A DNA stretch of 64,000 nucleotides from Glossina fuscipes (lineage: Eukaryota > Arthropoda > Insecta > Diptera > Glossinidae), in NCBI RefSeq assembly GCF_014805625.2, contig NW_023998438.1, forward strand, positions 575,068 through 639,067. The letters are read 5' to 3'. Positions within the stretch are counted from its first letter, which is position 1. Every line of letters starts with the position of its first letter. A model generated the notes under the pieces. The model did not search any database and was not told where the DNA came from. It was given only the letters and a program-made list of their open reading frames with translations. A program made the position numbers and the translations under genes. Positions 22,446-33,009 of the stretch are shown here, one piece after another.

Positions 22446-23115
22446 CTATTTTCTCAAATGGGATTTTTGTTCTCTATTTATTGCTCCTATCGATAGCTGT
22501 ATTTCCTGCTCAGATAAAAGGAGTGGGTTTATTATTCCAGCCTTGGCCCAATGTATGGCGTGGTTGATATTCTGCAGTTCTTCTTTAAGGATTTTTATTT
22601 GATATTGGGTATCGGAAATTAATTTTTCTTTATTATAGTTTTTGGCAGATTTAAATTCTTCTATCAAACTGTTAGTGATCTTGGTTATATTGTTATACCT
22701 ATCCTCGTAAAGCTTATTGATTATGGTTTGTCGGTTGTTGTTCTGTAGTGGGTTGTTTATTATGTCCTGTATTGTCATTAGGTCTTCGTGAACGGGATTA
22801 CCCGCAATCCATTTCCAGGCGGATCCTATGAAATCCAATGATCTTTTCCTTATTATTTTCCCAGGCTTCGGGCGTCGTAGTAAAATTTTCGATTTGATCC
22901 ATTTCATGCTTGAGATCAGGGAATAGAGAATGATCGCTCTTGTTGTTGACTATCTTTTCCAGTTCATTGATTTTTGTTTCGTATTCGTCCAAGTCAATTA
23001 CGTGGATTAGTTTGAAGTTTCCAGTTTGTATTCGTGCTTGTCCAGTGTGGATGGCTACTACTTGTGATTTGGAGAAGTCCAAAATTTGTATGTCTCCAAT
23101 AATTATCCCAATCAA
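22446..23115 (-). pseudogene. Errantivirus env remnant (frameshifted)
   Basis: Two overlapping frames carry the fly errantivirus envelope signature. One (23115-22798) contains GDIQILDFSKSQVVAIHTG and the TGNFKLIHVIDLDEY segment. The next (22907-22446) contains a dibasic cleavage-type site RKRS followed by LDFIGSAWKWIAGNP and a coiled heptad-like helix region. A frameshift lies in the overlap, and sequence to the left down to about 22000 carries scattered env-like pieces with many stops. In living relatives env allows passage between cells; this copy is non-functional. Confidence 0.85.
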
Positions 23116-23133
23116 AAGCCTGAAATTTGAAGT

Positions 23134-23739
23134 TTAGTTCCTTATATTATTTTTGTTTACAATTTTTCCTGAATTAGTTATAATAATTGTCCCTTTGTCT
23201 TCTCTAACTATTTCTTTGTGGTATCGGAAAGTCAATTTTGAGCCTAGTCGTTGGTTATGTTTTACGTAGATTTCGTCCCCTGGTGAGTAGTGTTTCATTT
23301 TTGTTTTTGTTTTGTTGTGGTATTTCAAGTCTTGTCTCTGTTTTTCTTTCAGTCTATTAATATTTTGCAGTCTTAATTTTTCGGGAGGTGACGTCCCACA
23401 CGCTACGCTAGGAGTAGAAGATGAGTATCCAATAAAACGACACTCATCAAACCTAGACTTAATGAGCTCAAGCTTTTCCCACAAAGAGCCGGAATTTCTA
23501 CTCAATTCCGAGAAACCATAACGGGTCTCCGTGAAATGTTTATAAAAATCAATGTCCCGCTGCCTACTGTCAGGACATGACCATCTTAAGCCTTTAGACG
23601 AGTCAGCGACTGCGTCAGCAGCACGGCCGAGAATACCGGCACACTTTGCATGACCAAAGCGCTCGCAGAGCCAACAAGAAACGAATCTATCAGAATCTGG
23701 GCCAGATTTCGCCCGACAAGGTGTATATAAACACTCCAT
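23134..23739 (-). pseudogene. Chimeric frame: PHD-finger retroelement ORF1 fused to errantivirus integrase tail
   Basis: The ORF starts at a real ATG (23739). Residues 1-60 form a PHD-like zinc finger (C-x4-C, CWLC, HAKC, then CPDS where the last Cys is lost). DFYKHFTETRYGFSEL and LWEKLELIKSRFDE follow. This module resembles N-terminal proteins of CR1/other LINE ORF1s and is foreign to an errantivirus. From about residue 120 (EKLRLQNINRLKEKQR, then HYSPGDEIYVKHNQR) the frame becomes the C-terminal integrase segment. The switch is near 23385. The upstream part of integrase is missing. The joined frame is uninterrupted for 201 codons but is most likely an accident of insertion and deletion. Confidence 0.75.
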
Positions 23740-24149
23740 GTCCAGTCAAAAAGACAGTTGTGGATTATGAAGAACGGACACAAAAATCACTAAAAACAAA
23801 TCTTGAACATAAAAATTTATCAACCAAATTTGTGCAAAACTTCTCTGTTACGTTGACACTGTAACGAGAGATCAATAGCAACACAAACTCCAAACAGCGA
23901 AAAAATAACAGAGAAAAAAGAGAGATTTATATCAGAGCTCAAAATTTTTGTTTGCAAAAATCAAATGAATCAAAGCGTAAAGGAAAAATATTACTTTTAC
24001 TTTGAATTCACTCACTTTCTTCTCAAAGTATATTATAAATTCACACACTATAAGGCAGAATAGCCACGAAATTCAACAAAAAATTAAAATATTAATTGCC
24101 GAAACAAAATATAGACGACTATACCGCGCGACAGAGTTGCCAGACTTGT

Positions 24150-24275
24150 GTTCGTTTCGTTCTAATCATTTAATTGTTTTTCTATTTTTTTCTTCTTTTA
24201 CTTTAAGAACAAAACAAAAATGACTCCATTTGGTGAGATATAATTTCCAATTACATTATTATCAAATTTTTATTA
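24150..24275. repeat. Dispersed repeat, copy 1 (5' region of the nested element)
   Basis: The core ACTCCATTTGGTGAGATA-AATTTCCAATT and its flanks (CGTTTCGTT..., TTATTATCAAATTT) occur here and at 35029-35145 with the same order. This copy borders the RT ORF, so it marks one edge of the insertion in the errantivirus pol gene. Confidence 0.75.
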
Positions 24276-25560
24276 AGGAGTTTATTTCCTTGCTTGTTGG
24301 TGGTCTGGACAGGCAGTCGGCTACGATGTTTTCCCTGCCGAGTTTGTATTCCAACTGGTAGTTATATTCCTCGGGGATGGCTTTCCATCTTTTGAGCTTC
24401 TGCTTTGTGTTTCTATTGCTTAGAGCATAAGTGAGTGGTTGATGGTCTGTATAAATGTTGACTTTTCCTGATCTATATAGGTAGTTACGCAGCGTCTTCA
24501 ATGACCATATTATGGCTAGCATTTCCTTCTCTTTTGTGGCGTAAACCTCTTCTGTCTTACTTAGCGTACGAGATAAGAATGCTATTCGTCTCCTATCCTG
24601 GGATAAAACTGCTCCTATGGCGAAGTTGGATGCGTCCGTTGTAGGCTCGAAGGGTTTATCGAAGTTGGGATGAGTCAATATGACTTCATTCGAGTTTAGA
24701 GAATTCTTTAGGTGATTGAAGGACTCCATCTCCTCTTTCCCTAGCCTTATTAATTTTTTCTTAGAGGCTTGTTTGGACACGCGTCCACCCTCCCCTCTTA
24801 AAAGGCTTGTCAGGGGCTTGGCGAGCTTAGCGAAGTCTTTAATGAACTTCCTATAGTAGCCTGCCATTCCGAGGAATAATCGTAGATCTTTGAGTGTTTT
24901 GGGTGGCGGAAAGTCCACGATTGCTTGAATTTTGTTGAGGTTGGGTTTAATTCCATTTGTTCCTACTATAAAACCTAAAAATTCGACTTCATCCTTTAAA
25001 AATTCGCATTTGTCGAGCTGAACCTTCAGATTGGCTTTCTCTAAGGTATCAAACACTTCCTGTAAGTTGTTGAAGTGGTCATTTTCGTCTTTTCCAAATG
25101 TGATCACGTCATCGATATAGACGTAGCACCGGTTCCCGATGTGTTCTCTCAGAACATCGGCGAGAGTCCTTTGGAATATTGATGGGGAATTTTTTAAACC
25201 AAATGCTAATCGGACGAACTCATATTTGCCGTTGTTGACTGAGAAGGCGGTTTTTTGAATGTCAGATTCCTTGAGTGGTATCTGGTGAAAGCCACTTTTA
25301 AGATCGATTATAGAGAAGAATTTGTTTTTGCCAAGGTTAGCTAATACGTCAATTATTTCCGGAATTGGGTATTTATCGGGTATGGTGATTTCGTTTAATT
25401 TGCGGTAGTCGACTACTATTCTGTACTTTTTCTGACCAGAAGAGTTCATTTTTTTTGGTACAATCCACACAGGTGAGTTATACGGAGACTGTGAAGGTCT
25501 GATTATGTTATCTTGTAAGAGTTCTTTTATTTGATTGTCTACTTCTTCCTTCAGAGCCAT
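24262..25560 (-). pseudogene. Errantivirus pol: reverse transcriptase-RNase H
   Basis: 432 open codons. Ty3/gypsy RT motifs appear in order: QSPYNSPVWIVPKK, YRIVVDYRKLNEITIPDKYP, FFSIIDLKSGFHQIP, FGLKNSPSIFQ, the catalytic box YIDDVI, KCEFLKDEVEFLGFIV and LGMAGYYRKFIKDFA. These are followed by the RNase H domain with TDASNFAIGAVLSQ, ATKEKEMLAIIW, YTDHQPL and GRENIVADCLSRPP. Catalytic acids are all present. A short Arg/Lys-rich insertion (about residues 260-272) sits between RT and RNase H. The frame ends prematurely at 24262 because foreign sequence begins; the integrase catalytic core is missing. The left codon at 25560 is not the natural start; protease precedes it. Not functional as a whole polyprotein. 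Confidence 0.93.
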
Positions 25561-25599
25561 CGGATACGGATAGTTTCTAGAGTAGACTGGTTGATCGGA

Positions 25600-26070
25600 C
25601 GTTGTTCGGATTTCGGCTAAGACGTTTGTTGCGAAGGTCAGTTTTCTGTTAGGGTCTGCAAATAGGCGTGGGCAGGTTTGGAGTAGTCCTCGTAGACAAA
25701 TGTGAAGTGCGTAGTTTTATATTATTGATGTGGCTTGATATGTACTGTTTTAACGGAATTATAACGTTTGGGTCTATTGTCATGAAGTCAAGATTGGTAT
25801 GGATGACTGCATTGAGTTCTCTCAATGTATCGTTACCGATAATGCCATCGAAAGATTTAAGGCTTGGTAAAATGAAAAATTTAATTTAATTCCTGTTCGG
25901 GAATAGTTGCACGTTGGCATGGTGAGTTATTCTTATTTTTCCGCAGACAGAGCTGGCTTGAAAGGGTTTCTCATATATAATGGAGTTCCTTATGTGTTTG
26001 GGTTGAACATAATTTTTGTTCGACCCTGTATCTATTAAGAATTTTAAAATATCTCCACCGCCATTTTAAT
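25600..26070 (-). pseudogene. Errantivirus protease region (decayed)
   Basis: Reading between gag and RT gives the aspartic protease signature LIDTGSNKNYV (near 26040-26000) and the second-lobe block DGIIGNDTLRELNAVI (near 25830), with at least one stop and one frameshift between. This is the normal position of protease in gypsy-group pol. Confidence 0.8.
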
Positions 26071-26097
26071 GTTCAAAATAAGGCAGTGAAGATTGCC

Positions 26098-26469
26098 TTA
26101 ATCTAAAAAATGAATATCTGCGAGCTGTTCTACTTGCTGATACTCCGGGATTTTGATTGGTTCCATACTTTCGTTATATGTTTCTGCTAGATTTGGTTCT
26201 ATTGTTCTTCCTTCATCGTTGTCCTCTTCGCACATTATGTTGTAGGACCTTTGATGTTTGGTAGGCATTCCTTGAAATTGTTGTGAAGGTGATCGTTTTT
26301 GTACGTAGGTTTGGTATTGGTTCGGGAGATTTGCGTAGTTTATGTGTTTGGTCTGTATGCTCCTGTCTACATCCATTGGTTCATCACGTCGTTGTGGTTT
26401 TGGGGGCACTGCTGGTTGGTATTGAGGATTTCCTTGCAATGTCGGATGGTTGTTGATACTGTCTGTCAA
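26098..26469 (-). pseudogene. Errantivirus gag C-terminal fragment
   Basis: A Pro/Gln-rich 123-codon frame ends ..LADIHFLD at 26098. Gag of the 17.6/297/gypsy group commonly has such a Gln/Pro-rich C-terminus (PMDVDRS, HINYANLPN) and an acidic tail with FLD before the pol frameshift. No CCHC knuckle is expected in errantivirus gag and none is seen. Upstream gag sequence (26470-26620) is broken. Confidence 0.75.
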
Positions 26470-27047
26470 ATGTTGTGGGTGATCTCGGATATTGTCTATG
26501 GAAAATTGGAAGTGGTTTCTGCTGATTGCAGAACGGTGTCCTGGCTTCTGGAATGGGCTGATAATTCCTTTTTTGCGGTAAGGGTGGACCTATTTATACT
26601 ATGGTTTTTACCATAGTTGATGAGTCCTTTACTATCTATCCGTTCCTTTTGTTCCCATTTGCTGCACACTCTTCTCCTTCGGCTTGGCTGCTCCTCGGAC
26701 TGGTGCTCCCTTTTGGTGGTGATTCCTCTTTTTTCTGTCTTGAGTTCTTTTCACTTATTAAAACTTTTGGATTTTGTTTTGTAAATTTATTATTCTTTTA
26801 TTTAATTTTTAAACTTTGTTTTATAAATGTGTTTTCGTTTAGTTTTAATGAAGTGCGTTTTAATTATTTCTTTTTAATTTTATTATTTTTTTTTTATTTA
26901 AAGAAGTTTCATAACTTCCATTTAATTTTCTCTTGACTTCCTTTAAATTTTAAAATCCTTTAATTTCTATTGATTTATTTTATATCTTTTTCCTGTGAGG
27001 CCTCTTTTACCACCGCAGTCCGCAGTGTCTCGGTCCTTCCTTCTTTG

Positions 27048-27068
27048 GAAAACTCTGCTCGGGCGCCA
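27048..27068 (-). other. Retroelement primer-binding site
   Basis: TGGCGCCCGAGCAGAG directly abuts the LTR end on the minus strand and matches the 3' end complement of a tRNA-Lys-type primer. A slightly altered copy (TGGCACCCGAGCAGAG) sits at the second LTR, 42807-42792. Confidence 0.8.
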
Positions 27069-27069
27069 G

Positions 27070-27414
27070 CTAAATAATATTATTTTGCTTTTATTAGTAA
27101 AACACAAACTTTTACAATTTTTATTTATTCAATTTATTGAACGGATTTATTGGTGAAATAGGTGATTGAAATGGATAGTAAAGCGACTGACTTTCCTTAT
27201 TAATTTAAAAAAGAGGAAACCTCGGTTTAACCAATTATCCACAGTCAGCATTTATTTTTATTATAGGGTGACATGAGATATCTGTGGGAGGTGTTTATGG
27301 TAGGGTGCCATTGGATCTCGGTGAGAAGTGTTTACATTAACTTTATATGTTTGTTTATTATATTTGTGAGGGTGGTTCGAAAATTTGTTCTTTTTATTAG
27401 GATGGTCCTTAACT
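27070..27414 (-). repeat. Errantivirus-type LTR, copy 1
   Basis: It begins AGTTAAGGACCATCC at 27414 on the minus strand and ends beside the primer-binding site. About 260 nt align with 43370-43641 (shared AAACCTCGGTTTAACCAAT, ATCCACAGTCAGCATTTAT, GAGATATCTGTGGGAG, TTCTTTTTATTAGGATGG). Length is about 345 bp. Confidence 0.85.
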
Positions 27415-27471
27415 TACATAATGAAAAGCGTCGAAATAAAATGTAAAAGGCTTTTTTCCTTCTCGACTTAC

Positions 27472-28135
27472 CAAATAAAATAGTTTTGTGTGCCCTGATT
27501 TCTTGTTCACCCACAACGAATGTACCATCGCTAAATTGATGATTAGTAAATGTCGATATATTCGCTTAATTTTTGCTCGGTAACTTCAGACTGCATTATT
27601 TTCGGTTGGTCGATTGGATTCGAGATATGAACGATGTCCGGCTCGCTAATCTCACAAATAATATTTCGTTTACCATTAGGCAGCAACTCCTTCGCTTTCT
27701 TTAGTGAAATATCCGAACATGTAAAGGATTTTCAACCCCACTCCGCGTTTCCACTAAAATACCTCATTCTGAGAAATGAATACATGGCTTGAAAGAAAAA
27801 TGTCTTCAGCTTAAGACAAATAATATGCTTACACCGTCGATCTGCAAACATTTACATTTAAAATACTGAACTTAAATTTGGCTTTAGCTGGAGGAGTTTT
27901 ACACACTAAATGTAATGATAATTCTTTTTCATCTGCGACATCTAGCTTGAGGTACCTATAAAGGAACACATTTAAGGATTAATTGATTTAAATATAAGTC
28001 AAGACAGAGGGGTCATCCATCATTTTACAATTGTAATTTATCCTGAGTCCCAGACGAAAATGTTTTTCTTAATTCACCCATGTCTTTACACCAAATATTA
28101 AAATTTCGTATAGGCCAGGTAAAAACAGATTTATT
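27472..28135 (-). pseudogene. MATH-BTB (SPOP/roadkill-like) gene fragment
   Basis: Minus-strand exons encode a MATH domain then the start of a BTB domain, as in SPOP-type Cullin-3 substrate adaptors. Exon a (about 28135-28029): FTWPIRNFNIWCKDMGEL and FSSGTQDKLQ, donor GTAAAA. Exon b (27955 to about 27835): YLKLDVADEKELSLHLV, AKFKFSILN; its join to a is in frame. Exon c (about 27790-27472): MYSFLRMRYFSGNAEWG, a TGA, KSFTCSDISLKKAKELLPN, NIICEISEPDIVHIS, then after a 1-nt frame change FSDGTFVVGEQEIRAHKTIL and a GTAAGT donor at 27471. The in-frame stop (where SPOP has WGFKKF) and the frameshift suggest a pseudogene or sequence errors. The remaining BTB exons are absent: 57 bp past the donor an LTR element begins. 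Divergent from canonical SPOP, closer in style to TDPOZ-like paralogues. Confidence 0.7.
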
Positions 28136-28139
28136 CACT

Positions 28140-30630
28140 TAATAGAAACCAATATAAACCATTTTAATGACAATTCAAACGACTTCGAAAACGTTGCTCG
28201 CTTTATTTACCTCTTTATGGCCGCAACTTTCGGCCACGGGGCTACTCTCTGCCGGTAAAGATGACATCGTATTGTTTCTAGAAAAGAGGAAGAAAAAAGT
28301 TTTTGGGGTGACGGTGTGTTCGTCGATTGTCTGTCCAGCGTGGAAGAGATCAGACAAAAACGAAAATAATCGGTCCCTCGACGCGGACGACGATCGAAGT
28401 CACCTGATTCAGACTTGCTTCAAGGTTGTTTTTGGACAATCTTACCGTACCCAAATTGGTTCTCCCAAACTTGCCGTCTGTCATGTCAGCTTAACATGCC
28501 CGACGTTATTGAACATTTATTTATTGAATTCAAAATGAAAAGAAAAATCGACTTTTTCTATTATTAGTAGCTTTCTTATAAGTAACACAAGAGTTTATTC
28601 TAAAAAGAAATACCTTAAAATATACATTTACATTTGATTTTGATTGGTACTACAAACTGCAAACTGCACCTTGAGACGTTGCTTTAAATTCGCTAAAAAA
28701 ATTCAAATTAAAGAAACAAATCTGGAGCTTCCCATTCTCGCAAGTTTTTTCGTTTCGGCGGTCGCAGAGTTGCTACCGTATTTAAAAATTGTATTTTTGT
28801 TTTCTGCATTTATTATTCCTGCTGACGTGCATTTTTACGTTTCGATCATATATGTCATAGAAAGGTTCTTATTTATTCTGTATAATATTAATAATATTTA
28901 TGCGTAAAAAAATATTTTCACAAATGGAATGAAAATAATTGCATAAAAACTAGAGGACAACAGCAATTTTCTTCTCCTTTACACTTTAAGCATTTTTTTT
29001 TTGGATGGAGTTCGTTTTGTTTGACGCGCATTTTAAAAAAAGGTCTATTTTCCGTGATCTCCTAACACCAACTTTCTAAACCTCTTAATAATTGTGCCGC
29101 TTAACTCTCTTTTTTCAAAAAAACAAGGTCGTACATTCGAGAAAACAATGTTCTCATGTTACATAGATGGACTTTGAATTGTTTTCTCTATTCATAACTC
29201 TCTTGCATAATAGCGTTTAAAGGGTTGGAACGGTATGGGGATAGATCGAAAACCTGTGGCACTAAGTGCAAAATGTGTCTTGTTAGTAATGGTAGAGTCG
29301 AGTTAATTGCAAACGATCAAAAGACTCCTAATTTGCTTTTAGAATTATTTTTGTAATTCGGGGTATAATTTAGAGTGTGATAGAGTGGTACATCCTTTTT
29401 TCCCAAATTGGCAGTCATGGGAAGGTTCAAGGGCGTTTTCATAATGCGGGTAGAGATTTTCTTGCTTAGAACAGGTGATATCCGTATGGTCAAAACGCGA
29501 GTATTTCGGACATTATATAACCTGTTATATGTATCTCTTAACGGGGTGATTAACACGATCATGAGAGAGCAAGACATTTACAGTGAAGTTTAATTGCACG
29601 GTGTCGAAGTTAATGCGCATATTGCAATATAGATCATATTTGGTGAAGCAATATTGTTTACCCTAGTGAAATTTATAATTGATTTGCACTAAATTGGGTT
29701 ACTGATGTAGTGACACTATTTCAATAATACTATTTGTTTTGTATATCGGATAGTTGACATTGTGAAGTGTGCCCTTAAATTTTGTAAACTTTTATGTAGG
29801 TCATATAATTGATCGAACTTGGTCTTTGGCCGTACGTATTACTTTCTTTTTTTTTTTCTCTACTAAATTTATATATTGTACTTTCATTATTTATGTTTTT
29901 TCCTTCATTACTATATAAAACCGTTAACTTATTGTTGATTTGTTGTTGATGCGGGAGGGGTTTTCTATATCTTTGCTCACGGACGGTCAGAACCAAGAGA
30001 AATTGCACGTACGTGCCGTTTATTGAATATGTGGACAGAGAAAACCCTAACCTATCGAACGAGGATCCTATGTGCCCCTAGAGCCTTGCAATACCTATCC
30101 TACTTGTTGGTCCCCTCGGCTCTAAAACAAGTTTGTGAGAGATCGCAGACACTTTTCAATTATATTGATGGATGTTCACAGACTTTTCGTCGGAAATTGT
30201 CATTAAATTAACCTTTAGCGTATCTGCTGCTTTTCTTTACTTCGCAGTTCTTTGTTTTTTTTTCTTTTCGAATTATTTATTTTTCTCGCTTTCAATTTTC
30301 TTTTTCTTTAAACCAAAATCTTTCTTCCTTTTTTCAAACCCGAAAAGTTATTTTTCTTTTATCTGTCACAACAATCCAACAATCTCTTTCTTTTTCAATC
30401 GGCGTCCTCCTCTCCCGTACCGAATATCAAGATCAATCCAAAAAACCGACAAAAATGGCGCCTGTTATTAAGCTTTCTCGCTTTAGCAAATCTGGCAATG
30501 CATGGTTTGTCATGAAACTCTTTTTTCTTTTTCCTCGCCGCCGAGGATTTAAAAATTTTTCTTTAGACAAAGAAAAAAAAAAAAAATAAATAAAATACAA
30601 AGAATGAAATGATAAAAAAACAAACTAAAT
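28140..30630. other. No gene recognised; repeat-rich spacer
   Basis: Contains a GC-richer patch at 28190-28500, with weak resemblance to 36620-36730 (GTTTTGG-ACAA-CT-ACCGTA-CCAA), probably old LTR material, and a T-rich low-complexity block at 30240-30400. Open frames at 28167, 29317, 30023 and 30172 lack any family signature. Confidence 0.4.
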
Positions 30631-30640
30631 GAACGAAAGG

Positions 30641-31934
30641 GTCTGGTCGGTTTCCGGCTGTGCGTCTGTCGCCAGTGAGTCAGTCGGTCATCGTCTAGCG
30701 TCGGCCCTACATGGCCACCATGTGCACGCCCCTACCCCTCAGCCACAGCGGTGGCAGCGCACGCTTAGCCACACATGGGTAACAACAAAATTGGATAGCT
30801 TAAAAGAAAAGGTAACATAACTTACAGTACAAGTACGGTGGTGGTGATCGTTCACTTGATGAGTATTACTGCTTCCACTGTCGGCTGCAGCTATCCCAAC
30901 GCTCCCGATAAGTTGTTGCTGTTGTTGTTGCCTCTGCCGTTCTGCTGGTAAATCCCTAACAGCTGCCGGCGGATGCCCCACAGGATAACCAAGGCGGCGG
31001 ATGGTGGATGCGTCACCCTACCAGTAATGGTTGGCGGTTGCCGTTTGCCTCCGTTTAATTTTATTACTTTCCAGTTCCTTTTTTTTTTTTTTTATTGCAA
31101 ATTATAAAATGTATATTTGTTGTAGGTACTAGTTTGTTTTAAAGTTTATTATAGAATTTTCTGAATGCTTTCTTTCATTCTTCTTTTTTAATGTGCTTAT
31201 ACATCACAAGCTGTCTTGGAGGCTGGTTCCTTATGTTATTTGACGCATTGCTTCAGTGAGTCAAACTATACATTTGGAAGATGTTTGACGACCAAATATA
31301 TATACTACGTATTTAGCCTTTTTTTTAACAATCACTGAAAAAAACTCTTTCATTTGCTTTTTTTTTTTGCGTTCGATTTTATTTTGTTACTTATACTTGG
31401 TGACAACTTAAAATGGGTTAAACAATAAAACTGTTTAGCAATCGACGTAAGAAATTATTTTTGCTTTTGTCGCGTGGTTTGTAGCAACATTTTTATTAAT
31501 TCGATTAATAGTCCGTAAGCTTATCGTTGACGTCTTCCCTTCAACTTCTCAAACTCAACTGACTGCTATCTTGAAATTAAAAAGCAGACAGACTTCTCCT
31601 TCTCACTCAATTTCCCTCTTCTTCTTCCTGTTGCTCTCTCTATAACGGCTTGCCGCTACTCTCACAAGAGCAAGCATAGATCCCGCAAAATCATACGATT
31701 CTGCCTGTACTTGCAAAAGCAAGCAAAGGTACCGCAAAATCATACGATTTTGCCTGTACTTGTAAGTAAGGAGATCAGAAAAGAACAAAATAAACACATA
31801 TACCGCAAGATCATGCGATTTATTAGCGGTACCACAAAATCGCATGATTTTGTCTAACGGCATGCCGTTATTCCGCCGCTTGCGGTTGATACAGACCGAC
31901 AGACACCCTACCCGAGGTTTGTTCGCGGCCGTTA
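30641..31934 (-). repeat. Large direct repeat, copy A (BEL-like LTR material)
   Basis: Two blocks (30641-30790 and 31586-31934) align with 44101-44250 and 45080-45411 in the same order and orientation, about 13.45 kb apart. Shared words include CCTCAGCCACAGCGGTGGCAG, CTCAATTT-CTCTTCTTCTTCC, CGCAAAATCATACGATTTTGC and TTTGTTCGCGGCCGTTACA. The right border reads TGTAACGGCCGCGAAC on the minus strand, like a TGT..ACA LTR start. The middle differs between copies. BEL/Pao is a guess based on the border and nearby primer-like sites. Confidence 0.7.
31685..31853. repeat. Cluster of short palindromes (GCAAAATC-N4-GATTTTGC)
   Basis: Four imperfect to perfect hairpins of the same type: 31685-31704, 31734-31753 (perfect 8-bp arms, ATAC loop), about 31805-31822, and 31834-31853 (ACAAAATC-GCAT-GATTTTGT, perfect). 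Repeated in copy B at 45174-45194, 45233-45252 and about 45283-45325, and in copy C at 50898-50915. Confidence 0.85.
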
Positions 31935-32428
31935 CAAACTTAATCAATTTTTTTCGTCTCTCTTTGTGTTCAGCGAAAGAACACTCTAGATCTTTAGACC
32001 ATAGCAACAACTTCCCAGGTGATACTAAAAAATTAATGGGCAATTACTATTATTCGATGATTGCCAGTTGGTTAATTATGGCTACCAAAACGCTACCATT
32101 TATAATAAATATCCTTACTTTTTTATTTTTCTTATTCGTATATAGAGAAAATCTGACGATGTTATACTGATATGCACCATAGTATAGCGTAATCGTATTT
32201 TGTAGAGCAACTGTTCAAGTCGGTGGATTCCCAATGCGAATCCACTGCTATTAAATAAGTTAATGTATGTTGTATGATGCTCGACAGTTCACGCCAAAAT
32301 TAGCGCCAATTCAGCTGGCAAAATATATTCGGCAAAGGGCGTTACTATTAAAAGTATGAATTAAATTTCTTGAGAGGATGTGCGCCTATTCAGGGCAAAT
32401 TTTTTTAACGTCGTTGAAGAGGGTGTTC

Positions 32429-32560
32429 CATCCGTTATTCAGGAATGACGCCTGAGCTAGGGCTGACATAACTTGTCCGTAAGATTCAGTGGTCCTACTG
32501 TTATTCAGGGATCACGCCTAAGCTGAGACTTCCATCCCCTATATATAAAGTCAAACAAGT
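32429..32560 (+). repeat. Diverged TTCAGGRATSACGCCTRAGCT repeat pair
   Basis: TTATTCAGGAATGACGCCTGAGCTAGG (32435) and TTATTCAGGGATCACGCCTAAGCTGAG (32502) are two units about 67 bp apart, similar in sequence and spacing to the 69-bp array at 9974. The second is followed by CATCCCCTATATATAAAGTCA, as the 9.9-kb units are followed by CATCCCCTATCCGTRGRGTCA. Confidence 0.7.
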
Positions 32561-32880
32561 ATGTTGTCTGCGATTATTTACCTCTGGATGTTGTAACAAG
32601 TACGGGGTTACATCTGCACACACACTCACACACACCCATTTACTTATCCTGTCCTCACGGAACCTTTTTTTCTTCTACTTCATAAGTGTCATAATGGACA
32701 TTAATTTTTTTCACTTATTATTATTTATTTATTTTTTTTTGTTTCTTAAGTCCAGTGTAAAATATGTATTTTTAATTCCTTTTTTAATTTTCATTTAATT
32801 TTGTTTAATTAATTCTTCTTCTCGACGCATTTCTTACTTGATGTGATGTTCTTCTTCCTTTTTAGATGGCTCTATATATT

Positions 32881-33009
32881 TTATAAAGAAAAATTTGTTT
32901 GGAAATTTTTCATATCATTAAATAGTTCTTTAGCCGCCAATGAATCAAAAACATTTAGGTTCTTCCTGTTCTTTGCTATTCCGTTTGGCTCCAAACTTGT
33001 AATAGAGCG
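32881..33009 (-). CDS. Candidate terminal exon of an unidentified minus-strand gene
   Basis: An open frame of about 43 codons, ITSLEPNGIAKNRKNLN then VFDSLAAKELFNDMKNF, ends at TAA 32883-32881. Composition is protein-like and higher in codon complexity than the flanking AT-rich DNA. A confident acceptor was not found. It could be the last exon of the gene whose other candidate exons lie at 33580-33889, 34643-34975, 35214-35580 and 39980-40480. Confidence 0.3.
   Translation of the reverse strand, partial: RSITSLEPNGIAKNRKNLNVFDSLAAKELFNDMKNFQTNFSL

Larger units (their letters stand above)
22000..27414 (-). mobile_element. Errantivirus-type Ty3/gypsy LTR retroelement remnant, with nested insertion
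   Basis: Right to left on the minus strand: 5' LTR (27414-27070), primer-binding site TGGCGCCCGAGC starting 27068, untranslated leader, gag C-terminus (26469-26098), protease (about 26060-25600), RT-RNase H (25560-24262), a foreign insertion (about 24270-23385), integrase C-terminus (about 23385-23134), and env remnants (23115 to about 22000). Several frames are interrupted. No matching 3' LTR is visible at the left end, so the element is truncated or decayed there. The LTR begins AGTTAAGG on the minus strand and is followed by TACATA, in line with errantivirus LTR starts and Y/R-alternating targets. Order and motifs make the class secure. Confidence 0.93.

Noticed and set aside
24262..25560. 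Functional retroelement polyprotein
   Set aside because: RT-RNase H is well preserved, but protease and gag are broken and the integrase core is missing.
31685..31853. CRISPR array
   Set aside because: Spaced palindromic repeats are present, but this is insect nuclear DNA, the repeats are only 20 bp and irregularly spaced, and the block is itself duplicated in dispersed repeats.
31603..32043. 146-codon minus-strand frame
   Set aside because: It translates the palindrome-bearing repeat; the homologous copy at 45.1-45.4 kb does not keep the frame.
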